From an uncultured Collinsella sp. (GTDB taxonomy: Bacteria; Actinomycetota; Coriobacteriia; Coriobacteriales; Coriobacteriaceae): 31,979 nt of DNA. Positions 13,595-22,451 of the stretch are shown here, piece by piece. The notes under the pieces are model-generated. The model was not told the DNA's origin and searched no databases. It was given only the letters and a program-made list of their open reading frames with translations. Where the stretch lies: NCBI GenBank assembly GCA_900541245.1, contig UQIS01000030.1, forward strand, positions 1-31,979. The letters run 5' to 3'. The stretch's first letter is position 1. The number at the start of each line of letters is the position of its first letter. The translations under genes and the position numbers were made by a program.

Positions 13595-14868
13595 CGCTCG
13601 AGACGCGGTGCGATACGAGCCGGAAGCTTTGCCACAATACGAACGCCGTCCTCGAGGTATTCCTCATGCAGGAGGGTTCCCTGTTCATGAACGAGTGTGA
13701 TGAGTGCACCTTCACGATACGGGATATCAGCAGAGAGCAACACATCGGTGGCAGCTGCCTCGCGAGCAATGCGATCGACGAGATCGTCGAGTCCCTCGCC
13801 CGTCTGGGCCGAGAACAGCACGGCCTCGGGATAGCGACGACGGAAACTTAATCGATCAACGCTATCGAGAAGATCGATTTTATTGAATATGGTCAGCGTT
13901 AGGCGCTCTCCGGCGCCGATCTCATCAAGCACGCGGTCGACAGCCTCCAGCTGCCGTTCATAGTCCTCGTCAGACGCATCTACGACTTTGAGAATTAGAT
14001 CGGCACCCAACACCTCGGACAGCGTCGATTTAAAGGCATCGATAAGACCATGCGGCAGCTTTTGAATAAAGCCGACGGTATCGGTAATCGTCATTCCGCG
14101 ACCGCCGGGCAGGCGATACGAACGCGTCATCGGGTCGAGCGTAGCAAACAGCTTGTCCTGCGAAAGTACCGTAGAGCCGGTCAGACGATTGAGCAACGTC
14201 GATTTACCGGCATTGGTATAGCCGGCTAACGCGACGCGAAACGCCGGTGACTCAATGCGGCTCTTGGATTGAACATCGCGACGCTGTTCAACCTGCTTGA
14301 GCTCACGACGAAGCGCAGCGATCTTATTACGAATGAGGCGACGGTCGACCTCGAGCTGACTTTCGCCCTGACCAAAGCGTGAGCCGATGCCGCCGCGCGT
14401 CTGTTCCTTGGCGAGATGGCTCCACATGCCACGCAGACGAGGCAACAGATATTGAAGCTGTGCCAGCTGTACCTGTAGGTATCCCTCACGCGTCTGAGCA
14501 TGCAGGCCAAAGATATCCAAAATCAACGCCGTGCGGTCAATAATCTTGACCGGTTCACCCACGGCTTTCTCCAAATAGGATTGCTGCGAGGGCGTCAGGT
14601 CGTCGTCAAAAATAACGACATCGGCATCCATGCGATGCACCAGGCCGCACAGCTCTTCAACCTTACCGGAACCGATAAACGATTTAGGATACGGCTTTAC
14701 CAAACGCTGTGACAAGCGTGCCACGCACTGGGCACCAGCCGTGTGGGCAAGACGCTCCAGCTCATCAAGCGAGCGATCGAGCGGCCATGCATTATCGTGC
14801 CATTCAACACCAACCAAAATGGCACGCTCGGGCTCGGGTGCCGTAGGAACAAGGGGGAAACGGGCCAT
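13579..14868 (-). CDS. hflX: Ribosome-associated GTPase HflX
   Basis: A 429-residue GTPase that binds the 50S subunit and rescues or splits stalled or hibernating ribosomes under stress. The N-terminal HflX domain includes GSGKVEELCGLV and FDDDLTPSQQ, then a helical stretch with GGIGSRFGQGESQLEVDRR. The GTPase domain has GYTNAGKS (216-223), a DTVGF switch II and NKIDLLD. Its ATG overlaps the miaA stop (TAATG), giving the conserved miaA-hflX pairing, without hfq between as in enterobacteria. It is the last gene of the rny-to-hflX group and overlaps the convergent DUF1624 gene by 16 bases, with no terminator seen. Confidence 0.96.
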   Translation of the reverse strand: MARFPLVPTAPEPERAILVGVEWHDNAWPLDRSLDELERLAHTAGAQCVARLSQRLVKPYPKSFIGSGKVEELCGLVHRMDADVVIFDDDLTPSQQSYLEKAVGEPVKIIDRTALILDIFGLHAQTREGYLQVQLAQLQYLLPRLRGMWSHLAKEQTRGGIGSRFGQGESQLEVDRRLIRNKIAALRRELKQVEQRRDVQSKSRIESPAFRVALAGYTNAGKSTLLNRLTGSTVLSQDKLFATLDPMTRSYRLPGGRGMTITDTVGFIQKLPHGLIDAFKSTLSEVLGADLILKVVDASDEDYERQLEAVDRVLDEIGAGERLTLTIFNKIDLLDSVDRLSFRRRYPEAVLFSAQTGEGLDDLVDRIAREAAATDVLLSADIPYREGALITLVHEQGTLLHEEYLEDGVRIVAKLPARIAPRLERYRTE

Positions 14869-15806
14869 TAGGCAGCCTCAATACGATGCAGGATATCCTC
14901 AACGACCTCATCGATCGTAAATTCATCCATATCAAACCACGCGATACGGTCATCGCGCTTAAACCACGAAAGCTGACGCTTGGCATAACGACGCGAACGC
15001 ATCTTAATGAGTTCGCGAGCCTCATCCATAGAAATCACGCCATTGAAAGCATCAATGATCTCTTTATAGCCAATTGCCTGCATCGACGTCAGGGCATCTC
15101 CCAGCCCCTGGTCCATCAGACCGCGAACCTCATCGACAAGACCCTGTTCAAACATCAGATCGACACGCAGGTTAATGCGCTCGTAGAGAACCTCGCGATT
15201 ACGCGTCAGACCAAACCAAAGAGCATGATAATGCTCGCGCGGAACACTAAACTGACTTTTTTGCTGTGCATAGGAGATACCATCATCATGCATCTCGAGC
15301 GCACGAATCACACGGCGCACGTTATGGGGATGAATAACAGCAGCAGATTCTGGGTCGCGCTCGGCAAGCAGGGCATGCAGTTCTTCCTCGCCAATACGCT
15401 CGGCAAGCTCCTGATAGCCCACACGGCGATCGTCCTCAAGTTCACCCGAGGGAAAGTCCATCTCATCGAGGGCGGCCTTGAGATACAGCCCCGTACCCCC
15501 GCAAAACACCGGTAGGCGGCCCTCGCCAAGCAAGCGCTCAACATGCGCGCGAGCGTCAGCCTGATAAAGCGCAGCAGAATATGCCACACCCGGCTCTACA
15601 ATGTCGACGAGACGCAGCGGCGCCGTACACTCATCGGGCGCCATCTTTGCGGTACCGATGTCCATGCCGCGATAGATTTGCATCGCATCGCACGACAGCA
15701 CTTCGGACGAAAGACAAGCGGCCAAACGGTCGGCAACATCACTCTTACCAACCGCCGTCGGACCGACGATCGCAACGGCGGAAAGACCTGCCCTGGGAGA
15801 AACCAT
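14868..15806 (-). CDS. miaA: tRNA dimethylallyltransferase
   Basis: A 312-residue enzyme that transfers a dimethylallyl group to A37 of tRNAs reading UNN codons. It has the P-loop GPTAVGKSD (15-23), the SCDAMQIYRGMDIGTAK segment with the catalytic Asp, and FCGGTGLYLKAAL. The last third carries MQAIGYKEI and RRYAKRQLSWFKRD, both standard. It overlaps its upstream neighbour miaB and its downstream neighbour hflX by one base each (TAATG twice), so the trio is translationally coupled. MiaA product is the substrate of MiaB, explaining the neighbourhood. Confidence 0.97.
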   Translation of the reverse strand: MVSPRAGLSAVAIVGPTAVGKSDVADRLAACLSSEVLSCDAMQIYRGMDIGTAKMAPDECTAPLRLVDIVEPGVAYSAALYQADARAHVERLLGEGRLPVFCGGTGLYLKAALDEMDFPSGELEDDRRVGYQELAERIGEEELHALLAERDPESAAVIHPHNVRRVIRALEMHDDGISYAQQKSQFSVPREHYHALWFGLTRNREVLYERINLRVDLMFEQGLVDEVRGLMDQGLGDALTSMQAIGYKEIIDAFNGVISMDEARELIKMRSRRYAKRQLSWFKRDDRIAWFDMDEFTIDEVVEDILHRIEAA

Positions 15807-17182
15807 TAGCGCGGCTCGCCCACAACGGAGCCGGACAAATACCAGGTCTTGGCAACGTCAACGTCAACATCAACGATCTTGCCAACAAGCTGGTCGATGC
15901 TGTAACCCTCTGGGATAGGCGCATGCACGGTCTGATTCTTGGGACTCTTGCCCAGTAGCACCGCGTCATTCTTTTTGCTCGTTCCCTCAATGAGCGCCGG
16001 CACCACAGTATGAAGCTCACCCTGGTTATACTCGTGTGCCGTGGTCTCGATAACCTTAACCAGGCGGTTGAAACGCTCGAGAATAACCTCATGCGGCGTA
16101 GGATCATCAATCTCGGCGGCCGGGGTACCGGCGCGCTTGGAATAGATGAAGGTATAGGCCTGAGCATAGCGGACCGTCTCGGCAAGTGAGAGCGTCTGCT
16201 CAAAGTCTTCTTCAGTCTCGCCCGGGAAGCCAACGATAATGTCGGTCGAGAGCGCGATGTCGGGCATGCGGTTGCGAATGCGATCGACCAGGCCCAGATA
16301 GTCCTCGCGTGTATAACGGCGATTCATCTCTTTGAGGATCCGCGTCGAACCTGACTGGACGGCCAGGTGCAGCTGCGGCATAACGGCAGGCGTCTCGGCC
16401 ATGGCGTCGATGGTCTCGGGCAGCAGATCCTTGGGATGCGAAGAGGTAAAGAAGATGCGCTCCACGCCCGTATCGCCCACGGCGCGCAGCAAGTCGGCAA
16501 AGCGCGGCTTACCAAACAAATCGCGGCCATATGAGTTAACGTTTTGGCCCAGCAGCGTAATCTCACGCACGCCCTGGCGCACCAAACCGGTCACCTCGTC
16601 GACAATCTCCTCGAAGGGGCGGCTCTTTTCGCGACCGCGCACGTACGGCACGATGCAGTAGGTGCAGAAGTTATTGCAGCCCGTCATGATGGGCACCCAG
16701 GCGTGATACTGCGTCTCACGGTGCCACGGCATACTCATGGCATCCGTATCCTCATGCTCATTGGTGCGGATATGACGCTTGCCGTCCAGGAACGCCTCGG
16801 CAATGAGCTCGGCCACATGTGCGATGGAATGCGTGCCAAAGATGACATTGACGTTATCGACGTTGGTGAGCAGACCCTCGCCATCGCGCTGCGCGATGCA
16901 ACCACCAACGGCAACCACGCGCTTGCCCGAAGGCGAAGGCGGCAGGCTTTTGCAGGAATTGCACTGACCGTACAGGCGCGTATCGGCAGCCTCGCGCACA
17001 CAGCACGTCATGAACACAACGATATCGGCATGCTCGGGATCGAGCGCCATGAGGCAGCCATACGAATCAAGCAGGCCACTCACACGCTCGGAGTCGTGCT
17101 GATTCATCTGGCAGCCAAAGGTGCGGATAAAGTAGGTTTTACCGGCAAGAATATCGCGTACGGAACGCTGGTCCATGTGCAT
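15806..17182 (-). CDS. miaB: tRNA-2-methylthio-N6-dimethylallyladenosine synthase
   Basis: A 458-residue radical-SAM methylthiotransferase that adds a methylthio group to i6A37 made by MiaA. The N-terminal UPF0004 domain has its three cluster cysteines C24 (FGCQMN), C60 (MTCCVRE, where most relatives have NTC) and C95 (GGCIAQ). The radical-SAM motif is C169-x3-C173-x2-C176 (CNNFCTYC), and a C-terminal TRAM domain ends the protein. A two-residue-later ATG gives better spacing from the AGGA site, so the start could be 17176. RimO at 23810 is its paralogue for ribosomal protein S12. Confidence 0.97.
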   Translation of the reverse strand: MHMDQRSVRDILAGKTYFIRTFGCQMNQHDSERVSGLLDSYGCLMALDPEHADIVVFMTCCVREAADTRLYGQCNSCKSLPPSPSGKRVVAVGGCIAQRDGEGLLTNVDNVNVIFGTHSIAHVAELIAEAFLDGKRHIRTNEHEDTDAMSMPWHRETQYHAWVPIMTGCNNFCTYCIVPYVRGREKSRPFEEIVDEVTGLVRQGVREITLLGQNVNSYGRDLFGKPRFADLLRAVGDTGVERIFFTSSHPKDLLPETIDAMAETPAVMPQLHLAVQSGSTRILKEMNRRYTREDYLGLVDRIRNRMPDIALSTDIIVGFPGETEEDFEQTLSLAETVRYAQAYTFIYSKRAGTPAAEIDDPTPHEVILERFNRLVKVIETTAHEYNQGELHTVVPALIEGTSKKNDAVLLGKSPKNQTVHAPIPEGYSIDQLVGKIVDVDVDVAKTWYLSGSVVGEPR

Positions 17183-17221
17183 AAGTCCTAACGATGGGGA
17201 GCGAAACGAGGCAAGCAGAAG

Positions 17222-17539
17222 CTATGCCACAGGCTTAACGTCATCCATGACGACGTTATCCATAGCAGCTCGATTGATCTGGTGAACGTAAATAGAGAGA
17301 CGGATGGCCGTGCGCGACTCCCCGTTAATAAGGATGTCGGAGAACACGGGCGCGCAGGAAATATCAAACCCGGTTGGAATCAAAAAACCACGCGCAATAG
17401 CCACGGCCTTTATGGCCTGGTTGACCGCACCGGCGCCGACACACTGGATGTTGACGGGTACACCATCCTTGACCATGCCGGCGATGGCGCCGGCAACGGA
17501 CGCGGGCGATGATTTGCTTGATACCTTCAGGCAATCCAT
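17222..17539 (-). CDS. spoVS: Stage V sporulation protein S (SpoVS) family protein
   Basis: A 105-residue protein (MDCLKVSSKSSPASVAGAIAGMVK...) of the SpoVS family, small Alba-like proteins that bind nucleic acid and affect sporulation and septation in Bacillus. The frame is open up to 17614, but AGGAG seven bases before the ATG at 17539 and family length fix the start. It sits between a GHKL ATPase gene and miaB; in Bacillus spoVS follows rny and ymdB in the same order. The presumed host is not known to sporulate, so it likely has a general nucleic-acid role. A 74-base gap upstream holds a possible promoter. Confidence 0.9.
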   Translation of the reverse strand: MDCLKVSSKSSPASVAGAIAGMVKDGVPVNIQCVGAGAVNQAIKAVAIARGFLIPTGFDISCAPVFSDILINGESRTAIRLSIYVHQINRAAMDNVVMDDVKPVA

Positions 17540-17580
17540 GAAGAAACTCCTGCGTTTAAAAGTACGTTTTAACTGCAATA

Positions 17581-17609
17581 ACTGTATCGTACCGAGTGGA
17601 CTCGGTAAA
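17581..17609 (-). promoter_or_regulatory. Candidate spoVS promoter with inverted repeat in spacer
   Basis: On the minus strand TTTACC (17604-17609) and TACAGT (17581-17586) are exactly 17 bases apart. The palindromic ACCGAGTGGACTCGGT (17591-17606) fills the spacer and overlaps the -35 box, so it could be an operator. Confidence 0.4.
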
Positions 17610-17613
17610 GGCA

Positions 17614-18699
17614 CTATTCCTCTTTAGCAAGATCGAAGGTCACGGTGATTCGATCACGCGAAACACGAATCTTTGGGTCGCCGCAAAGGTTGAGATAGTA
17701 CCGGGCGGCAAGGTCATTAAAGTCCCGCTCCACAGCACGCGAAAACTGTGCCATGTCATCCTTGGCAATACGTAGCCCACGACGATCCTTCGCAAGATCG
17801 ACAGGAGCCGGCGCATGCGAGGACGAATCACGTTCGCGCAGCAGACGCGCGGTCACACCGCGAACGGGCTTAATCTGCCCTGCCAAAATGCGATGGGCCG
17901 TGCGCTCGGACATCTCAAGACCCAAACCCGAGCAGATACGGATAAAGTCCTCGGCATCAGAGGCAAGGCCCAAACGGTCGACAACCGGAAGCTCGCTCTC
18001 ATCATCGATGAACAGAAGACGCGACGTATCGAGCCGGGTAGATGCCTGAGCATAGAGGGTAGCGGCAATCTCAGACGGAGAGCCCAGATAGACATCACAA
18101 CCACGCAACTCCTCGAGCGCAAACTCACAAGCAGCGCGAATAATATTATGCGGACCGCGAGCACAGACATAACGTCCGTCCTCATCCTTGACGGCCTGGG
18201 GCCAGCTGGACTGATCAGCACGCTCACTAAGGCGGTCGGCCGCAACGGTCACCTTAAAGGCTGAACCAAGATCGACACCGGACGTGACCACGCGGACCTC
18301 GTCGGTGTTTTGCTTGATCGAAAACAATGCCATGCCACGACCGTGAACGCCCCAACGGTCCATCTTCATGCTCTCGAGCTTTGAGGTAACGCGAGCATCG
18401 AAGATTCGCTCTTGCATATCCTGCGGAACACCCGAGCCGTTATCCAGAAAGACAAGCGTGCGGACGCCATCTTCCTTGGTCGTGGCGAGATAGACCTTGT
18501 CGGCGCCGGCATCGCGAGCATTACGGAGCATTTCGATGACGATATCCTCGACATGCTGAATGTCGTGCTTTGCCTGGCGCCGCTCGGCCTCCGAAACGCG
18601 GAGGCGGACATACCCCTCGCCAAGGTTCTCCTCGACGCGAAGGTTGCCCTCCCCCGACATCGACGCGATAAATGAGATGAGCTCGTTCGCGTCGCTCAT
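17614..18699 (-). CDS. Stand-alone GHKL-type ATPase of unknown function
   Basis: A 361-residue cytoplasmic protein with a GHKL (gyrase/Hsp90/histidine kinase/MutL) ATP-binding fold. The N-box is EMLRNARDAGAD (E56, N60, D63), the G1 box DNGSG (86-90) and the G2 box GVHGRG (117-122). No dimerisation/phosphoacceptor domain, receiver domain or membrane segment is seen, so it is not a sensor kinase, and the arrangement is closer to MutL/Hsp90-like ATPases. Residues 150-361 form a domain I do not recognise; near 230-275 there is a helix-turn-helix-like run (SERTAHRILAGQI). It starts one base after the rny stop. In Bacillus the corresponding slot holds ymdB. Function unknown. Confidence 0.85.
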   Translation of the reverse strand: MSDANELISFIASMSGEGNLRVEENLGEGYVRLRVSEAERRQAKHDIQHVEDIVIEMLRNARDAGADKVYLATTKEDGVRTLVFLDNGSGVPQDMQERIFDARVTSKLESMKMDRWGVHGRGMALFSIKQNTDEVRVVTSGVDLGSAFKVTVAADRLSERADQSSWPQAVKDEDGRYVCARGPHNIIRAACEFALEELRGCDVYLGSPSEIAATLYAQASTRLDTSRLLFIDDESELPVVDRLGLASDAEDFIRICSGLGLEMSERTAHRILAGQIKPVRGVTARLLRERDSSSHAPAPVDLAKDRRGLRIAKDDMAQFSRAVERDFNDLAARYYLNLCGDPKIRVSRDRITVTFDLAKEE

Positions 18700-18700
18700 A

Positions 18701-20251
18701 TTATTTAGCGATATCGACAGCGCGGCTCTCGCGAATCACGACGACGCGCACCTGACCGGGATACTCCATCTCTTCCTCGATCTGATGGGCGATATCGTGA
18801 GCCAGAACCGTGGACTGGGCATCGGAGATCTTGTCCGGCTGAACCATGACGTGGACCTCGCGACCAGCCTGCATGGCATAGGTACGCTCGACGCCGTCAT
18901 GGGAGTTGGCGATCTCCTCGAGCTTCTCAAGGCGCTTGATGTAGTTCTCGGCAGACTCGCGACGGGCACCGGGGCGAGAGGCAGAGACAGCATCGGCGGC
19001 CTGTACCAGAACATCGAGCACCGTGTTGGGGTCGACATCGGCATGGTGAGCCTCGATAGCGTGGACGATAACGGGCTTCTCGCCATAACGACGGGCAAGC
19101 TCGGCGCCGATGACGGCATGCGGGCCCTCGACGTCGTGGTCAATTGCCTTACCCAGGTCGTGAAGCAGGCCGGCGCGCTTGGCAGTCACAACGTCCAGGC
19201 CAAGCTCGGAAGCCATCACGCCGCACAGATCAGAGACCTCGAGGGAGTGCTGAAGCACATTCTGACCAAACGAGGTACGGTAGCGCAAGGCACCAAGGGT
19301 CTTGACGATCTCAGGGTGCAGGTCGTGGATGCCGGTATCGAAGGCAGCCTGCTCGCCAGCCTCGCGCACGCGCTGCTGAACCAGGTCGGCAGCCTTGTGA
19401 TACATCTCCTCGATGCGGGCAGGGTGAATGCGACCGTCGGCGATGAGGTTCTCGAGGGCGACACGGGCGGTCTCACGACGGACCGGGTCGAAGCTCGAAA
19501 GAACGACGGTCTCGGGCGTGTCGTCGATCACGAGATTGACGCCGGAAACCTGCTCGAAGGTCCGGATGTTGCGACCCTCGCGACCGATGATACGGCCCTT
19601 GAGGTCATCAGAGGGAATGTGCACGGAGGTAACGGTGACCTCGGCAGTGTGGTCGGCAGCGCAGCGTTGAATCGCCAGGGACAAAATCTCCTGGGCGGTC
19701 TTGTGGCACTCGGCGCGAACCTGCTGCTCGGACTCGCGAATGATCGTAGCGGCCTCGTGGGTGACCTCGCCGCGAACCTTATCGAGGAGCTCCTTGTGGG
19801 CGTCCTCGCGGGTAAGATCGGCAATACGCTCGAGCTCGGAGGTCTGCTTTGCGCAGAGCTCCTCGAGCTCACGGGAGCGCTTCTCGACCTGACCGGCCTG
19901 GCTGGACAGCTGATGCTCGCGCTTGTCGAGAGCGTCGTTGCGGCGATCGAGGGATTCCTCGCGCTGCATCACGCGGTTCTCGAGCGTACGAATCTCGTTC
20001 TTACGCTGCTTGTCCTCGGCCTCGGCGGCCTGCTTATTCTTGATGATTTCCTCTTTAGCCTCGAGCAGAGCCTCTTTTTTGAGGGTCTCGGCCTGACGCT
20101 TTGCATCGCCGATTAGGGATTCAGCCTGTGCATGTGCCGACTGGATCTTTTCGTCGGCCTCGTGAAGACTACCCTGCTTGGCGGTGCGCATGTAGGCAAT
20201 GGCGGCGATAGCACCCAAAACGATGCCAACGAGCGCTGCAATGATAGGCAT
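18701..20251 (-). CDS. rny: Ribonuclease Y
   Basis: A 516-residue membrane-anchored endoribonuclease that starts mRNA decay. It has an N-terminal membrane helix (PIIAALVGIVLGAIAAIAYM), a long coiled coil (about 30-190), a KH RNA-binding domain with GRIIGREGRN, and an HD phosphohydrolase domain with LLHDLGKAIDHD. Length is typical. The ATG at 20251 has GGAG five bases upstream; a GTG six bases earlier overlaps that site and is less likely. It begins a minus-strand group that continues with the GHKL ATPase, spoVS and the tRNA-modification genes. A consensus promoter lies about 165 bases upstream. Confidence 0.97.
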   Translation of the reverse strand: MPIIAALVGIVLGAIAAIAYMRTAKQGSLHEADEKIQSAHAQAESLIGDAKRQAETLKKEALLEAKEEIIKNKQAAEAEDKQRKNEIRTLENRVMQREESLDRRNDALDKREHQLSSQAGQVEKRSRELEELCAKQTSELERIADLTREDAHKELLDKVRGEVTHEAATIIRESEQQVRAECHKTAQEILSLAIQRCAADHTAEVTVTSVHIPSDDLKGRIIGREGRNIRTFEQVSGVNLVIDDTPETVVLSSFDPVRRETARVALENLIADGRIHPARIEEMYHKAADLVQQRVREAGEQAAFDTGIHDLHPEIVKTLGALRYRTSFGQNVLQHSLEVSDLCGVMASELGLDVVTAKRAGLLHDLGKAIDHDVEGPHAVIGAELARRYGEKPVIVHAIEAHHADVDPNTVLDVLVQAADAVSASRPGARRESAENYIKRLEKLEEIANSHDGVERTYAMQAGREVHVMVQPDKISDAQSTVLAHDIAHQIEEEMEYPGQVRVVVIRESRAVDIAK

Positions 20252-20286
20252 GCTCACTCCTTTTTATGGATTCGTTACACAACAAA

Positions 20287-20312
20287 GCGAACCGTCCTTA
20301 CGAACGGCTCGC
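20287..20312 (-). promoter_or_regulatory. Hairpin in the rny 5' leader
   Basis: On the minus-strand RNA GCGAGCCGT pairs with ACGGTTCGC (nine pairs including one G-U) with an 8-base loop, about 35 bases before the rny start. It is a candidate site for processing or self-control of RNase Y. Confidence 0.5.
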
Positions 20313-20417
20313 GACATTTGAGTAATATGGGCGCAGCTTATGCGGGTCGGATACAGATAAACATATAAACAAACTCATCACAGATGAGCACATATCACAA
20401 AGCAAATGACAGTGTTT

Positions 20418-20446
20418 ATCGTACGTTGAACCACAACAACTGTCAA
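20418..20446 (-). promoter_or_regulatory. rny promoter
   Basis: A perfect TTGACA (20441-20446) and TACGAT (20418-20423) are separated by exactly 17 bases on the minus strand. Transcription from here gives a leader of about 160 nt before the rny ATG. Confidence 0.75.
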
Positions 20447-20451
20447 ATTAA

Positions 20452-20494
20452 TGGCCCCAGTACGGCGGTTAAAACGCGGTGAACGGCAGGGCCA
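20452..20494 (-). terminator. Possible terminator after recX
   Basis: TGGCCC and GGGCCA (20489-20494 and 20452-20457) pair across a long loop with further partial pairing. On the minus strand TTAATTT follows. It lies 14 bases past the recX stop and just before the rny promoter. Confidence 0.45.
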
Positions 20495-20508
20495 CAAAAC
20501 GCATACGC

Positions 20509-21201
20509 CTAAACCGAACATTCCTCGCGTTCAAAATCGAGACGTGCCTTAACGGCATCGGCGGCGATGTGATACGAGAAGCCCTTGCCCATCAAAAACC
20601 GAACCAGTTTTTCAAATCCGCGTGTCTCTGGAACACGCCGCTTGGCGAGCAGGGCTGACGCACGCGCCAAATCGTCTTCGACGGCAAAATAATCCTCGGG
20701 ATAACCGGGAATGTCATCGAGCACGACATGACGGCGCTTGAGCTCGGTCTCGATTTTGCGCTGTCCCCAACCGCGCCGCTTGCGCTCCTCGATAAAGTAC
20801 GAACAAAAGCGGCTCTCGTCTAAAAAGCGATACTCGGTGGCGCGCTCGACGGCAAAATCGATCGCAGGCTGGTGAAAGCCGTAGCAAGCCAGCTTGTCAC
20901 GGACCTCACCCGTCGCATGGTCGCGGCGCGATAACATCTCGGTCACCATGGTGAGTGCACATTTACGCTCGATGAGCTGCACCGCCTCACGAAAGTTGTC
21001 CCAATCACAGGGAAGATCGGGGCGGTTTTTGACATACAGCCGCGCGACCCGCACGGGAATCCAAATGGACCGCTCAAAACCGCCCTCAAGCTCACAATCG
21101 ATATGTGCGCAAGGCTTTTTGGACACATAACCGCTCGAGAACGAGGAGGCCGCCTTCTTATCGGGAAAGACGACCGTGGCCTCGGTCACCGTATACGACA
21201 T
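20509..21201 (-). CDS. recX: Regulatory protein RecX
   Basis: A 230-residue protein of the RecX family, which binds RecA filaments and limits their activity. Typical pieces are ALTMVTEMLSRRDHATGEVRDKLACYGF, FLDESRFCSYFIEERKRRGWGQRKIETELKRR and the C-terminal RFLMGKGFSYHIAADAV. The N-terminal 75 residues are a family-variable extension. It starts 11 bases after the recA stop and would be induced together with recA from the SOS promoter. Confidence 0.9.
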   Translation of the reverse strand: MSYTVTEATVVFPDKKAASSFSSGYVSKKPCAHIDCELEGGFERSIWIPVRVARLYVKNRPDLPCDWDNFREAVQLIERKCALTMVTEMLSRRDHATGEVRDKLACYGFHQPAIDFAVERATEYRFLDESRFCSYFIEERKRRGWGQRKIETELKRRHVVLDDIPGYPEDYFAVEDDLARASALLAKRRVPETRGFEKLVRFLMGKGFSYHIAADAVKARLDFEREECSV

Positions 21202-21212
21202 GAGCGTAACCG

Positions 21213-22361
21213 CTACTCGTCGTCATCATCGAGCATGGCGGAACCATCGATGGCGTAAAGCTCGTCAAACTCCTCAGGCGCAGGCTGATCGGTCAGCTCG
21301 ACCTCGGACGGAGCATCGTCATCAAACTCAAGTCCGCAGGCAAGGCGGACCTTATGCTCAATCTCGTCGGCGCAATCGGGGTGTTCGCGCAGGAACGCCT
21401 TGGCGGCCTCGCGGCCGTTGCCGAGCTTGTCCTCGCCATAGGCAAACCAGGAGCCCATCTTCTTGCAGATGCCGCACTCGACAGCCATGTCCAGAATCGA
21501 GCCCTCCTTAGAGATGCCCGTACCGTACATGATGTCGAACTCAGCAGAACGGAACGGAGCTGCCACCTTGTTCTTAACGACCTTGGCGCGCACGCGGTTA
21601 CCGATAACCTCGTCCTTAAGCTTAATGCTGTCGATGCGGCGAATGTCGATACGCACCGAAGAGAAGAACTTAAGGGCGCGGCCGCCCGTCGTAGTCTCGG
21701 GGTTGCCGAACATGACGCCGATCTTCTCACGCAGCTGGTTAATGAAGATGCACGTCGTGTTGGACTTGGACAGTGAGCCGGCGAGCTTGCGGAGCGCCTG
21801 GCTCATCAGGCGAGCCTGAAGACCGACCGTAGTATCGCCGATTTCTCCCTCGATCTCGGCACGCGGGGTCAGAGCGGCGACGGAGTCGACGACAATGGCA
21901 TCGATGGCGCCGGAACGCACGAGCATGTCAACAATCTCGAGCGCCTGCTCGCCCGTATCGGGCTGAGAAATGAGCACCTCGTCGATATCCACGCCGATGC
22001 GCGCGGCATACGTGGGATCGAGCGCATGCTCGGCATCGATAAATGCCACAACGCCACCCATTGCCTGGGCCTCGGCCAGGATCTCGAGCGAAAGCGTCGT
22101 CTTACCGGAGGACTCGGGACCGTAAATCTCGACGATACGGCCGCGCGGCACGCCGCCGATACCCAGCGCGGCATCGAGGGCCAGAGCGCCCGTGGGAATG
22201 GCCTCGACCTCGAGCTCGGGACCACCGTCGCCGTACCTCATGATGGAACCCTGGCCGAATTTCTTCTCGATCTCGGCCTTGGTGGTGGCGATCATCTCAT
22301 CGCGCTCTTTACCCGTCGTGCGAGCATGAACGGTACGTACGGGACCTGAATTCTTGGCCAT
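21213..22361 (-). CDS. recA: Recombinase A
   Basis: A 382-residue DNA strand-exchange protein and LexA co-protease. Walker A is GPESSGKT (81-88), with Walker B around IDAIVVDSVAAL, the L1/L2 regions (EIEGEIGDTTVGLQARLMSQALRK; NPETTTGGRALKFFSSVRIDIRR) and a very acidic tail ending DDDDE. The N-terminus is about 20 residues longer than usual. The ATG at 22361 has AGGAGGG six bases upstream; an earlier in-frame ATG at 22382 lacks a site. It has its own promoter with a LexA box in the spacer. Confidence 0.98.
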   Translation of the reverse strand: MAKNSGPVRTVHARTTGKERDEMIATTKAEIEKKFGQGSIMRYGDGGPELEVEAIPTGALALDAALGIGGVPRGRIVEIYGPESSGKTTLSLEILAEAQAMGGVVAFIDAEHALDPTYAARIGVDIDEVLISQPDTGEQALEIVDMLVRSGAIDAIVVDSVAALTPRAEIEGEIGDTTVGLQARLMSQALRKLAGSLSKSNTTCIFINQLREKIGVMFGNPETTTGGRALKFFSSVRIDIRRIDSIKLKDEVIGNRVRAKVVKNKVAAPFRSAEFDIMYGTGISKEGSILDMAVECGICKKMGSWFAYGEDKLGNGREAAKAFLREHPDCADEIEHKVRLACGLEFDDDAPSEVELTDQPAPEEFDELYAIDGSAMLDDDDE

Positions 22362-22391
22362 GAATAGCCCTCCTCTTAACAACCTGAATCG

Positions 22392-22420
22392 ATAATAAAC
22401 GAACGGCTGTTCGTGGTCAA
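22392..22420 (-). promoter_or_regulatory. recA promoter
   Basis: On the minus strand TTGACC (22415-22420) and TATTAT (22392-22397) are 17 bases apart, with the LexA box filling the spacer. Confidence 0.8.
22400..22413. promoter_or_regulatory. LexA box of recA
   Basis: CGAACGGCTGTTCG is a perfect GAAC-N4-GTTC site located between the -35 and -10 boxes of the recA promoter. Confidence 0.92.
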
Positions 22421-22451
22421 CCGTTCAGGCCAATCATATACAGGCAGTCTT

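Noticed and set aside
18560..20116. A 518-codon open frame on the plus strand opposite rny
   Set aside because: It mirrors the highly constrained rny reading frame, lacks a ribosome site and shows no recognisable domain; long antisense frames are common in GC-rich coding DNA.
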